From Fimenecus sp045631225 (lineage in GTDB: Bacteria > Bacillota > Clostridia > Oscillospirales > Acutalibacteraceae), in assembly GCA_045631225.1 (NCBI GenBank), contig JAZQUG010000030.1, positions 1 through 28,774 of the forward strand: 28,774 nt of DNA, written 5' to 3'. Positions 8,700-16,058 of the stretch are shown here, piece after piece. The notes beneath the pieces are model-generated. The model was not told where the DNA came from and did not search any database. It saw only the letters and a program-made list of their open reading frames with translations. A program made the position numbers and the translations under genes. Each line of letters starts with the position of its first letter. Within the stretch, counting starts at the first letter, position 1.

Positions 8700-9623
8700 T
8701 TATTTCTTTTTACATACAAAGCAGAGCCATCCACCATCTTCATATCTCTCGATAATTTCGAAATTGTTATCTTGGAATGCTTTTGTTACCTCTTCTTCAC
8801 GAGGTTCAATAATACCTGATGTAATGAAAACACCGTCATCTTTAAGAAATTCCCCAACCTGTGAAGAAAAAAGGATAATAATATCAGCAACGATATTTGC
8901 AACAACAACATCAAAAGTACCTGTTACTTTATCAACAAGGTTACCGTTAAGAATGTTATATTTTGGTGCTTCAAAACCATTTACTTTACCATTTTCAATA
9001 GCTGTTTTTACTGCAAGTTTATCAATGTCAACACCTGTTGCATTATCAGCACCCATTAAAAGTGAAGCAACCGATAAAATACCACTACCACAACCACAGT
9101 CAAGAACACTATCTCCTGTTTTAACGTGTTTTTCAAGTGTTTCAAGACAAAGACGCGTTGTATTGTGTCCACCACTACCGAATGCAAGACCTGGTTCAAT
9201 ACTCAATACCGCTCTGCCCTCTGCATCATAATCATCAATCCACAAAGGACGGATAAGAAGCTTTTCACCTATTTTCATAGGCTTGAAATACTCTTTCCAA
9301 TTGTTTTCCCAATCTTCATTTCTGCATGGTTTGTACTCAATTGTATGAGGAATCTTTTCACTTTCATATCTTTCTGTCAAAAATGAAATTGCTTCCTTAT
9401 AGTTTTCCTCAGGTGAAATGTAAATATGCACACAACCTTTTGTTCTGTCTTTTGCAAGAAGTTCTTCATCAATAAGGTCAATGTTTGCAATTTCCCATGC
9501 TTCTTGTTCAAGTGTACGATAATCTTCAATATAAATACCGTAAGGCACAGCCATACTTGCAATATCGGCTGCACGGTCGATGTTTTCAGCATCAATTTCT
9601 ATTTTAATTTCTGTCCAGTCCAT
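8700..9623 (-). CDS. prmA: Ribosomal protein L11 methyltransferase
   Basis: It transfers methyl groups from S-adenosylmethionine to ribosomal protein L11. At the proposed ATG the protein has 307 residues; a longer in-frame start at 9647 lacks a ribosome site, whereas ATG 9621-9623 follows AAAGGAG. The C-terminal half is a class I methyltransferase: PGLAFGSGGHNTTRLCL, then VLDCGCGSGILSVAS (SAM-binding motif I) and VVANIVAD (motif IV). The N-terminal 90 residues are the L11-recognition domain. It lies just downstream of rplS but beyond a hairpin terminator, so its expression depends on read-through or an unseen promoter. Confidence 0.93.
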   Translation of the reverse strand: MDWTEIKIEIDAENIDRAADIASMAVPYGIYIEDYRTLEQEAWEIANIDLIDEELLAKDRTKGCVHIYISPEENYKEAISFLTERYESEKIPHTIEYKPCRNEDWENNWKEYFKPMKIGEKLLIRPLWIDDYDAEGRAVLSIEPGLAFGSGGHNTTRLCLETLEKHVKTGDSVLDCGCGSGILSVASLLMGADNATGVDIDKLAVKTAIENGKVNGFEAPKYNILNGNLVDKVTGTFDVVVANIVADIIILFSSQVGEFLKDDGVFITSGIIEPREEEVTKAFQDNNFEIIERYEDGGWLCFVCKKK

Positions 9624-9644
9624 TATAATTCTCCTTTTGATAAA

Positions 9645-9668
9645 CAAAAAGCAGAGATTTCTCTCTGC
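9645..9668 (-). terminator. Terminator after rplS
   Basis: A perfect 7-bp stem (GCAGAGA / TCTCTGC) with a 4-nt loop followed on the - strand by five T. It lies between rplS and prmA, only 22 bp before the prmA start. Confidence 0.8.
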
Positions 9669-9692
9669 CTTGTTTGCATCTTGACGATTCGA

Positions 9693-10034
9693 TTATATCT
9701 GCTCTTTAACTTTAGCAGCCTTACCAACTCTGTCACGAAGATAATAGAGCTTGCTTCTACGAACCTTACCGCGTCTGATTGTCTCTACCTTAGCAACGTT
9801 TGGTGAATTAACAGGGAATACTCTTTCAACACCAACACCGTATGATACACGACGTACTGTGAATGTTTCAGAAACGCCAGCACCCTTACGAGCGATGATT
9901 GTTCCTTCGAATACCTGAATTCTTTCTCTTTCGCCTTCACGAATCTTAACGTGTACTTTAACAACGTCACCGACTCTGATTGCTGGATTTGCTTCTTTGA
10001 TGCAATCCTGTGCCATTAATTTTAATGCGTCCAT
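9693..10034 (-). CDS. rplS: 50S ribosomal protein L19
   Basis: A structural protein of the large subunit near the 30S-50S interface. The 113 residues from ATG 10032-10034 match the family length, and GGAGGT lies 6 bp upstream; the open frame continues upstream only by chance. Signatures are IRVGDVVKVHVKIREG, RIQVFEGTIIARKG, VRRVSYGVGVERVFPVNSP and the basic tail GKVRRSKLYYLRDRVGKAAKVKE. It has its own promoter, a leader of about 95 nt and a terminator, which fits autonomous expression. Confidence 0.97.
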   Translation of the reverse strand: MDALKLMAQDCIKEANPAIRVGDVVKVHVKIREGERERIQVFEGTIIARKGAGVSETFTVRRVSYGVGVERVFPVNSPNVAKVETIRRGKVRRSKLYYLRDRVGKAAKVKEQI

Positions 10035-10131
10035 AACTAACCTCCGATAAAAATTTTTCAAGTGTTCGTACCGAATGTCAGCAGAGGACCACCCGAGATA
10101 ATAGTTATTTTTTTGCAGTTTCCCACAAATG
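10035..10131 (-). ncRNA. rplS 5' leader, possible L19 leader element
   Basis: The predicted transcript start lies about 95 nt before rplS. The leader carries a GC-rich block (about 10065-10105, with GGTGGTCC and CGGTACGAAC) that does not code. Firmicutes rplS genes often carry a structured L19 leader; the position fits, but I assign it by position and general look only. A covariance-model search would decide. Confidence 0.4.
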
Positions 10132-10138
10132 CTCAAAT

Positions 10139-10167
10139 ATCATATCACAAGTCAATAGAAATTGCAA
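10139..10167 (-). promoter_or_regulatory. Promoter of rplS
   Basis: On the - strand TTGCAA (10162-10167), a 17-bp spacer and TATGAT (10139-10144). It begins right after the upstream transporter gene. Confidence 0.55.
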
Positions 10168-10177
10168 GTGTTTTTTA

Positions 10178-11350
10178 TTATTTTTTTATCGTTTTTGACT
10201 GTTTAAGCATTGTAATTGTTGCGATTGCAGTAAATAAAAATGCAACAATCTGGAAAAAGCTGAAAATGTCTGTGGTAAATCTTTCTGCAAGTAAGCCGAA
10301 TACTATTGGTGACAAAAGAATACTGCCATAGGAAATTGCACCCTGAAGTCCTATAAATGATTGTGAAATATCTCTACCCATATGAATAGGTGTTAAATGT
10401 GTCATATTAGGAAAAACAGGTCCGTTGCCAAGTCCTATCATAAAAAGTCCTGCTGTACAAATTACAGGATTTTTTGAGAATGTAAGAAGTATTGCAGCAA
10501 GAGTAACTGACTCACCTATTACAATTATTATTTTAGATGAAATTTTATTTGTAAGAACACCCGATAAAAATCTGCCCACGGTCATTCCTATAAAATATAA
10601 CATTGTCATTTCTGCCGCTTTGTCGGGAGTCAGTCCTTTTGAATCTACAAGGAATGTACTGCACCACACAAGACATACTGACTCGATTGCACAAGAGCCA
10701 TAATAGATTATAAGGCTTGAACGGGCAATTGGTACCTTAAGAAGTTCAGAAATTGAAACAACTCTTGATTCGTCAAATTCCCCTGCCTCCTCTTTTTTCT
10801 CTTTAACCCTGTTCCAGATTGGAATTGACAGGAAGCACATAATTGTAAGAGCAAGCTGGAAAACGAACATTGTTCTGTATCCACCCTGCCAATTATTGCT
10901 TTGCTTTAATGCCAAAGACATTAAATACGGACTCAACGCAACACCAACACCATAAGAACAATGAAGGAAATTTACGTGAGTTGCCTTGTAATTCAGTGCA
11001 ACATAAGTGTTAAGAACATTATCAATACCACCTGCACCAAGTCCCAATGGAATTGCAAACAGACAAAGCATTAAAATATTCTTTGAAAATGAAAATCCAA
11101 GAATTGCAGCTGCAGTAAATAGTGTACTTAGTGCAACAACGAGAGGAGTACCCAGCTTTTTTGTAAGTCTTGCACTAAAAAGGCTTGAAATGATTGTACC
11201 TACATACAAAACACCTGTTACAAAGTTGGAATATGATATAGGAATGTCAAATTCAGTATAAATTGCAGGCCAGGCTGTACCAAAAAGAGAATCAGGAATA
11301 CCAAGACCTATATATGTAGCAAAGATAATAATTACTAACAACGTCGCCAT
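10178..11350 (-). CDS. MFS transporter (fucose-permease-like)
   Basis: A 390-residue membrane protein with twelve predicted helices in two halves and a charged central loop (about residues 187-205, VKEKKEEAGEFDESR). The N-terminal half has the major-facilitator pattern with ARLTKKLG after helix 2 and GLGAGGIDNVLNTYVA in helix 4. The look is of the COG0738 sugar-permease group, but the substrate is unknown. Its ATG overlaps the TAA of the preceding gene (TAATG), which implies translational coupling to the TIGR03960/TIGR03936 pair. That neighbourhood does not suggest a sugar, so the cargo should be left open. Confidence 0.75.
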   Translation of the reverse strand: MATLLVIIIFATYIGLGIPDSLFGTAWPAIYTEFDIPISYSNFVTGVLYVGTIISSLFSARLTKKLGTPLVVALSTLFTAAAILGFSFSKNILMLCLFAIPLGLGAGGIDNVLNTYVALNYKATHVNFLHCSYGVGVALSPYLMSLALKQSNNWQGGYRTMFVFQLALTIMCFLSIPIWNRVKEKKEEAGEFDESRVVSISELLKVPIARSSLIIYYGSCAIESVCLVWCSTFLVDSKGLTPDKAAEMTMLYFIGMTVGRFLSGVLTNKISSKIIIVIGESVTLAAILLTFSKNPVICTAGLFMIGLGNGPVFPNMTHLTPIHMGRDISQSFIGLQGAISYGSILLSPIVFGLLAERFTTDIFSFFQIVAFLFTAIATITMLKQSKTIKK

Positions 11351-12033
11351 TATTTAAATTCTTCCATATTTTCTTTGTAGGATTGAATTTTTATTATATC
11401 AACATCCTGCTCATCAGTTTCAGTATCCTTAACCAAAGCACCGATTAAAAGCATTGGATTAATATTTATACTTGTTCCCGAAGAAAGAACTGTATTTAAA
11501 ATAAGCTTACCATTATCTTCGTTCAATTCAAAAGACTTAATATGTTCTTTGATATTAACTTCTTTTTCTACTTTCTTTCTACCTTGTTTTCCTTTTTTCA
11601 GAACAAGAATTTCATCAGCTGACAAAATTGATTCTGCTTTTTCTATTAAACAATTATCAGGATTATTGAAAATAATTTTATATTCTGCCCAACGGATATC
11701 GTTTGGAGAAGTATTGTAAACGTAAATTTCTTTTACTGTCATATCAACAGGTAAAGCATCATTTATTCTTTTTGCAAGTTCATTCAAGTCCACTTCTTCC
11801 ATAAGACGAAAATCGACAGTTTCACAAAGACTTTCAAATCCCAATGAAAGAGGCATTGCAAAAGTCAGGAATGCATGAGGGTTAAACCCTTCTGTAAACC
11901 AGATTGGCACACAAGCTCGCTTCATTGCTCTTGTAATACAACGTACCGTATCAAGATGAGAGATAAACTTTGCCATACCTGTTTTTTCAAAGGACATTCG
12001 CACATCCATTGCCCATTTTTTAACTTCTGGCAT
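11350..12033 (-). CDS. TIGR03936-family radical-SAM-linked protein (DUF2344)
   Basis: A 227-residue protein of unknown biochemical role that accompanies TIGR03960 radical SAM proteins in many Firmicutes. The start MRMSFEKTGMAKFISHLDTVR-like segment (after MPEVKKWAMDV), the block around WFTEGFNPHAFLTFAMPLSLG and ETVDF are the recognisable parts. A slightly longer frame reaches 12048, but GGAGGT at 12041-12046 fits ATG 12031-12033. The gene overlaps the upstream gene by 14 nt, with its ribosome site inside that gene. This family often precedes rng/rplU; here an MFS gene follows instead. Confidence 0.85.
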   Translation of the reverse strand: MPEVKKWAMDVRMSFEKTGMAKFISHLDTVRCITRAMKRACVPIWFTEGFNPHAFLTFAMPLSLGFESLCETVDFRLMEEVDLNELAKRINDALPVDMTVKEIYVYNTSPNDIRWAEYKIIFNNPDNCLIEKAESILSADEILVLKKGKQGRKKVEKEVNIKEHIKSFELNEDNGKLILNTVLSSGTSININPMLLIGALVKDTETDEQDVDIIKIQSYKENMEEFK

Positions 12034-13864
12034 CACATTTACCTCCATTCAATTTATTAGCACCACAAGCAGCACACTTAATTCTGCATTGAGGCGTTGT
12101 TTCACTCTTATGAGCTTTTTTATTTTCTTCTATAAGGAATTCCTTACGGATACCGTAATCCATAACATCCCAAGGTAAAATCTCGTCATATTCTCTGCGA
12201 CGATTTGCATAAAACTCTGTTGTCAAGCCACATTCATTAAATGCTTCTGACCATTTTGAAAAATCAAAGAATTCATCCCAAGCGTCAAATTTACAGCCCT
12301 TTTGCCATGCTTTATAAATCACTTCACCAAGACGACGGTCACCACGGGCAAAAACGCCCTCAAGAACTGATGTTTCAGATTGATGATAACTGATTGTAAT
12401 TTTACGACTGGTTGTACTGCTTAACAAGTGCTTTTGCTTTTCGTTCAAGCTTTCAGGTGTATCCTGTGGTTCCCATTGGAATGGTGTAAATGGTTTTGGT
12501 ACAAATGACGCACAACTTACACTTACCTGAACACCCTTACCCTTTGGTTTATTAGGATTGCGATAAAATGTATCAACAACCTTTTGTGCAAGGTCAGCAA
12601 TGCCCTTAATATCATCAAGAGTTTCTGTAGGAAGTCCCATCATAAAGTAAAGCTTAACGCTTGTCCATCCACCGTCAAAAGCCTTAAGTGCAGTTCTTAA
12701 AACCTCTTCTTCAGTTACATTTTTGTTGATAGCATCACGAAGACGCTGTGTACCTGCTTCAGGAGCAAATGTAAGACCACTTCGACGGACTTTTTTAAGT
12801 TCTTCCATAAGTTCATCAGAGAAATTATCAACACGCAAAGACGGTAATGAAACATTGATATTTTCCTTCAATGCCCAATCAAAAAGCATAGGGATAAGCT
12901 TTTCAATATTTGTATAGTCACTTGTTGAAAGTGAACAGAGTGAAATTTCATCATATCCGGTTGCATCACTTATACTTCTGCATTGTTCATTTATTGTTTC
13001 CGGTGATTTTTCACGGATTGGTCGCGTAATAAAGCATGCCTGACAAAAACGGCAACCACGAGTACATCCACGGAATACCTCACCAACAGTTCTGTCCTGT
13101 ACAACATCAATAAACGGCACGATAAAATCCTTTGGATAATGTGCTTTATCAAGGTCAGATACGATTCTTTTTGTCACTTTTTCAGGAATGTTTTCAGTAT
13201 TTTCAATAGATTTTACAGTTCCGTCCTCATTATATTTAACATCATAGAATTCAGGCACATAAACACCCTGAATCTGAGCAGCTTCACGTAAAAACTCAAG
13301 CTTTGTTGAGCCTGCTTCTTTATGCTTGATAAGCAAATCAACAAGGTCGTTTGTAACCTCTTCACCTTCACCGGGTAAGAAAATGTCAACAAAGTCAACC
13401 ATCGGTTCAGCATTACATACACAAGGTCCACCTGCTATTACAATCGGAGTAAGACTTGTTCTGTCTTTTTTAAGAACCGGAACTCCACCTAAATCAAGCA
13501 TATTAAGTACATTTGTATAACTCAATTCATATTGTAATGAAAAGCCGATTAAATCAAACTCATCGAGGCTATCTCCACTTTCAAGAGCATAGAGTTTAAC
13601 ATTGTTTTCACGCATAAGTGCTTCCATATCTTCCCATGGAGCAAAAACTCTTTCACACCAGGCATCATTTCTCTCATTTACAACGCTGTAAAGGATTTTC
13701 ATACCGAGATGTGACATACCGATTTCGTAATTATCAGGAAAACAAAACGCATATCTGAGTTTTACATCTTCTTTATTTTTTATTACACTATTAAGCTCTC
13801 CACCTGTATATCTTGCAGGTTTCTGAACTCTTTTAAGTAATTTTTCAACTTCTTTTTTAACCAT
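12020..13864 (-). CDS. TIGR03960-family radical SAM protein
   Basis: A 614-residue radical SAM enzyme of unknown reaction. The [4Fe-4S] motif CxxxCxxC is C267, C271, C274 (GCTRGCRFC), preceded by an N-terminal region (about 90-180, with AGGPCVCNAEP and LPGEGEE) resembling the cobalamin-binding-type domain of B12-linked radical SAM proteins. Later motifs include TFAPEAGTQRLRD and KLYFMMGLPTET. The C terminus is cysteine rich (CRIKCAACGA), possibly a further metal site. ATG 13862-13864 has GAGGT upstream; a longer frame to 13882 lacks one. The partner protein overlaps its end; a role in tRNA or ribosome modification is only a guess. Confidence 0.88.
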   Translation of the reverse strand: MVKKEVEKLLKRVQKPARYTGGELNSVIKNKEDVKLRYAFCFPDNYEIGMSHLGMKILYSVVNERNDAWCERVFAPWEDMEALMRENNVKLYALESGDSLDEFDLIGFSLQYELSYTNVLNMLDLGGVPVLKKDRTSLTPIVIAGGPCVCNAEPMVDFVDIFLPGEGEEVTNDLVDLLIKHKEAGSTKLEFLREAAQIQGVYVPEFYDVKYNEDGTVKSIENTENIPEKVTKRIVSDLDKAHYPKDFIVPFIDVVQDRTVGEVFRGCTRGCRFCQACFITRPIREKSPETINEQCRSISDATGYDEISLCSLSTSDYTNIEKLIPMLFDWALKENINVSLPSLRVDNFSDELMEELKKVRRSGLTFAPEAGTQRLRDAINKNVTEEEVLRTALKAFDGGWTSVKLYFMMGLPTETLDDIKGIADLAQKVVDTFYRNPNKPKGKGVQVSVSCASFVPKPFTPFQWEPQDTPESLNEKQKHLLSSTTSRKITISYHQSETSVLEGVFARGDRRLGEVIYKAWQKGCKFDAWDEFFDFSKWSEAFNECGLTTEFYANRRREYDEILPWDVMDYGIRKEFLIEENKKAHKSETTPQCRIKCAACGANKLNGGKCDARS

Positions 13865-13902
13865 AACTGACCTCACAAACACTTTAAAAGGTTATTTAGT
13901 AT

Positions 13903-13931
13903 ATTTTACTATAAAAAAGCTTTTATTTCAA
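13903..13931 (-). promoter_or_regulatory. Promoter of the radical SAM operon
   Basis: On the - strand TTGAAA (13926-13931, overlapping the upstream stop), a 17-bp spacer and TAAAAT (13903-13908), about 40 bp before the start. Confidence 0.5.
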
Positions 13932-14533
13932 TATTCTTTATCACCAAACAATGAAAGAGTTAAGAAAATCGCAATAATAATTATTGATATATTATACCGT
14001 GTTGATACAAGAACATAAATACCCCATATAAAAATAAGGCTGATGAACAAAACTGATGTTATATTCAATATTTTAGCAGACAAAGATATATCGAATTTCT
14101 TAGTAAGCAAATAATATAAGACATTTCCACCATCAAGCCTTTTTACAGGCAATAAATTAAAGGTCATAAGTATAAGATTTATACAGGCAAAAGTCATAAC
14201 AGACTCATGGTTGTAAAAACATAAACAAACACAACAAACAACAAACACAAGCGCATTTACCAAAGGTCCGCCCAGAGAAATTAAAATTTCATTTTTATTA
14301 CTTACCCGTATATCCTGATTTCTTATTATATTTATTCCTGTTAATTCAAATCTGACAATTTTAGGTTTATTGCCTGACGCAAGCATCATTATTAAATGAC
14401 CTGATTCGTGAATCAAAGAAGATACAATGGTTATTAAAAGATTTGATGGTGCTTTTAAAGACACTACAAATGCAATAAATGCAACAAATAAAAAAGTTAT
14501 CTGAACTTTAATACCAAATATTTTAAAAAACAT
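13928..14533 (-). CDS. SpoIVFB-like intramembrane M50 metalloprotease
   Basis: A 201-residue membrane protein with several hydrophobic segments. HESGH gives H42, E43, H46, nearly the same positions as the H43, E44, H47 of B. subtilis SpoIVFB, and the third zinc ligand is D134 in NLLPVKRLDGG. Known SpoIVFB cleaves pro-sigma-K in the mother cell late in sporulation. This protein lacks the C-terminal CBS domain of the 288-residue B. subtilis form. It overlaps the SpoIVFA-like gene by 11 nt, as expected of the pair, and a pro-sigma-K gene is about 4 kb away. Another M50 site-2 protease role is possible but less likely given the context. Confidence 0.75.
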   Translation of the reverse strand: MFFKIFGIKVQITFLFVAFIAFVVSLKAPSNLLITIVSSLIHESGHLIMMLASGNKPKIVRFELTGINIIRNQDIRVSNKNEILISLGGPLVNALVFVVCCVCLCFYNHESVMTFACINLILMTFNLLPVKRLDGGNVLYYLLTKKFDISLSAKILNITSVLFISLIFIWGIYVLVSTRYNISIIIIAIFLTLSLFGDKEY

Positions 14534-15257
14534 AGTTAAGCACCCACACAGGATTTATATATTTATCATTAACTATGACTTCAAAATGAAGATGATTACC
14601 CGTTGCATAACCTGTTGCACCTACAAGAGCAATACACTCACCTTTTTTAACCTTATCACCTGCATTTACAAGCAATTTATTACAATGATTATATGTTGTT
14701 TTTAAAGAGTCACTATGTTTTAAAACTATATAATTTCCATTCATATAATGATATTCTGCTTTTTCAACAATCCCATCATAAGCAGCATATATTTTTGTGT
14801 TTTCCTCAGTTGCAATATCCAATCCTTTATGTAATGAATATTCATTTGTTATGGGACTAACCCGATATCCGAAACCTGATGTCATTTTTCCTTCTTCTAT
14901 GGGATTATAAAGTTTTATTGTCAAAAAAACAGGAGAAAAGTTCACCTTCTCTCCCGTTTTCTCTTTTGTTTCTCCAACTGATTCTTCCTGTATTATAGGT
15001 GAAAAAGTTTGTTTAGCAACATTTTTAAATACATCTAAAATACTTGAAACTGCAATATCATTTTTACAAATTTCATTATAAAACGATTTAATTTCTTTTG
15101 ACAAATTGCTTTCGCTTCTGCAAATTGCAAATAAACATCCCGATATGACCAGTGACAAAACAAGTTGAACAACAACGACTTTTGTCATAAAGTTTTTTTG
15201 TTTTTCTTTTACCTTATTCTTTTTACCTACTGTATTTCTATCATAATAATTGTCCAT
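14523..15257 (-). CDS. SpoIVFA-like membrane-anchored M23 (LytM) protein
   Basis: A 244-residue protein with a basic N terminus, one membrane segment (about 26-46) and a C-terminal LytM domain. All metal and catalytic positions are present: H143 and D147 (HKGLD), H191 (YNHCN), H222 and H224 (HLHFE). B. subtilis SpoIVFA, which holds SpoIVFB in an inactive complex until a forespore signal, has a degenerate LytM domain, so this one may still be an active endopeptidase. It is coupled by an 11-nt overlap to the M50 gene. Its ribosome site and ATG lie in the 3' arm of a long hairpin. A SpoIIQ-type role is the main alternative. Confidence 0.72.
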   Translation of the reverse strand: MDNYYDRNTVGKKNKVKEKQKNFMTKVVVVQLVLSLVISGCLFAICRSESNLSKEIKSFYNEICKNDIAVSSILDVFKNVAKQTFSPIIQEESVGETKEKTGEKVNFSPVFLTIKLYNPIEEGKMTSGFGYRVSPITNEYSLHKGLDIATEENTKIYAAYDGIVEKAEYHYMNGNYIVLKHSDSLKTTYNHCNKLLVNAGDKVKKGECIALVGATGYATGNHLHFEVIVNDKYINPVWVLNYVF

Positions 15258-15294
15258 AATATCACCAGTTAATTCTATGATGGTATTATGGACA
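15251..15294 (-). promoter_or_regulatory. RNA hairpin covering the SpoIVFA-like start site
   Basis: Perfect 11-nt arms TGTCCATAATA and TATTATGGACA (15251-15261 and 15284-15294). On the - strand RNA the stem extends, after one mismatch, by CATCA-type pairing with TGGTG. The start codon (15255-15257) and the GGTGA ribosome site are both in the 3' arm. There is no U-run after it on the - strand, so it is not a standard terminator for this operon. Confidence 0.6.
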
Positions 15295-15302
15295 ATATGT
15301 TT

Positions 15303-16055
15303 TTATCTTTTAAAGAAACGAATAATTTTTGCAAGTTCATTAGAACTTACTGTTTCTCTGCCTTTAGTGTTCTGAATATAATTGAGTAATGATTCTTCTT
15401 TGTTAAAAATTGCAACATTCAAATCAGCATCATCATGGATTTTAAGTTCAGTTCTGCTATCAACAAAATATAATATGGGGTAAACATTTGCTGTAATATC
15501 AAAATCCTTAAAAAGCTCTTCCATTCTTCTGCACTGACGATAAGACTGTTTTACGGGATTAGCAATATCCTTTTCATAAACCTTATCATTCTTGCCATGT
15601 TTTACTTGTCTCCAATTAGTCTTTGATGTTTTGCCCGATATAATTCCACGATGGTTTTTTGATTCAACAATGAAAACACCGTTTTTACCAACAACCACAA
15701 AATCAAGCTCCATGGTAATTCCACGATTAAGAATTACAGGATTTGAAAGTATTGTAAACTCTTTTGGAAGCTTTTGAAGTATTTTTAAAGTTGTTTCTTC
15801 ACCACGGACACCCGATTGCAATATATCATATTTCTTACGAAAAACAAGAAATACTATTCCAAAAACCAATGCTGAAGCAAGTAAAATAACAGGAATCACA
15901 ATATGAATTGTGGCTTTTTTCAGAAGAATTGCAACAAGAATTCCTAAAGCTGTACCCATGCAAGATAATGCAAATAAAAAAGTCAGAGCAACCTTGAAAA
16001 ATGCTTTATTTTTATTCTTTTTTAACTGCGATTTGATTTTTACAACCTTTGACAT
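15303..16055 (-). CDS. NERD-domain membrane protein
   Basis: A 250-residue protein with a basic N terminus, two adjacent membrane segments (about 20-45 and 50-72) and a cytoplasmic NERD (nuclease-related) domain from about residue 80: GVRGEETT, then the core ELDFVVVGKNGVFIVESKNHRG with the D/ExK nuclease-like arrangement, and NPVKQSYRQ. NERD proteins are predicted DNA-processing or nuclease-like proteins; the role is unknown. It starts 3 nt after ilvD and is followed by the SpoIVFA/SpoIVFB-like pair, so it could be co-transcribed with both. A ribosome site is weak, which suggests coupling to ilvD. Confidence 0.8.
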   Translation of the reverse strand: MSKVVKIKSQLKKNKNKAFFKVALTFLFALSCMGTALGILVAILLKKATIHIVIPVILLASALVFGIVFLVFRKKYDILQSGVRGEETTLKILQKLPKEFTILSNPVILNRGITMELDFVVVGKNGVFIVESKNHRGIISGKTSKTNWRQVKHGKNDKVYEKDIANPVKQSYRQCRRMEELFKDFDITANVYPILYFVDSRTELKIHDDADLNVAIFNKEESLLNYIQNTKGRETVSSNELAKIIRFFKR

Positions 16056-16058
16056 AAC

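Noticed and set aside
8764..9386. Open frames antisense to prmA
   Set aside because: Shadow of a well-supported methyltransferase gene without start signals.
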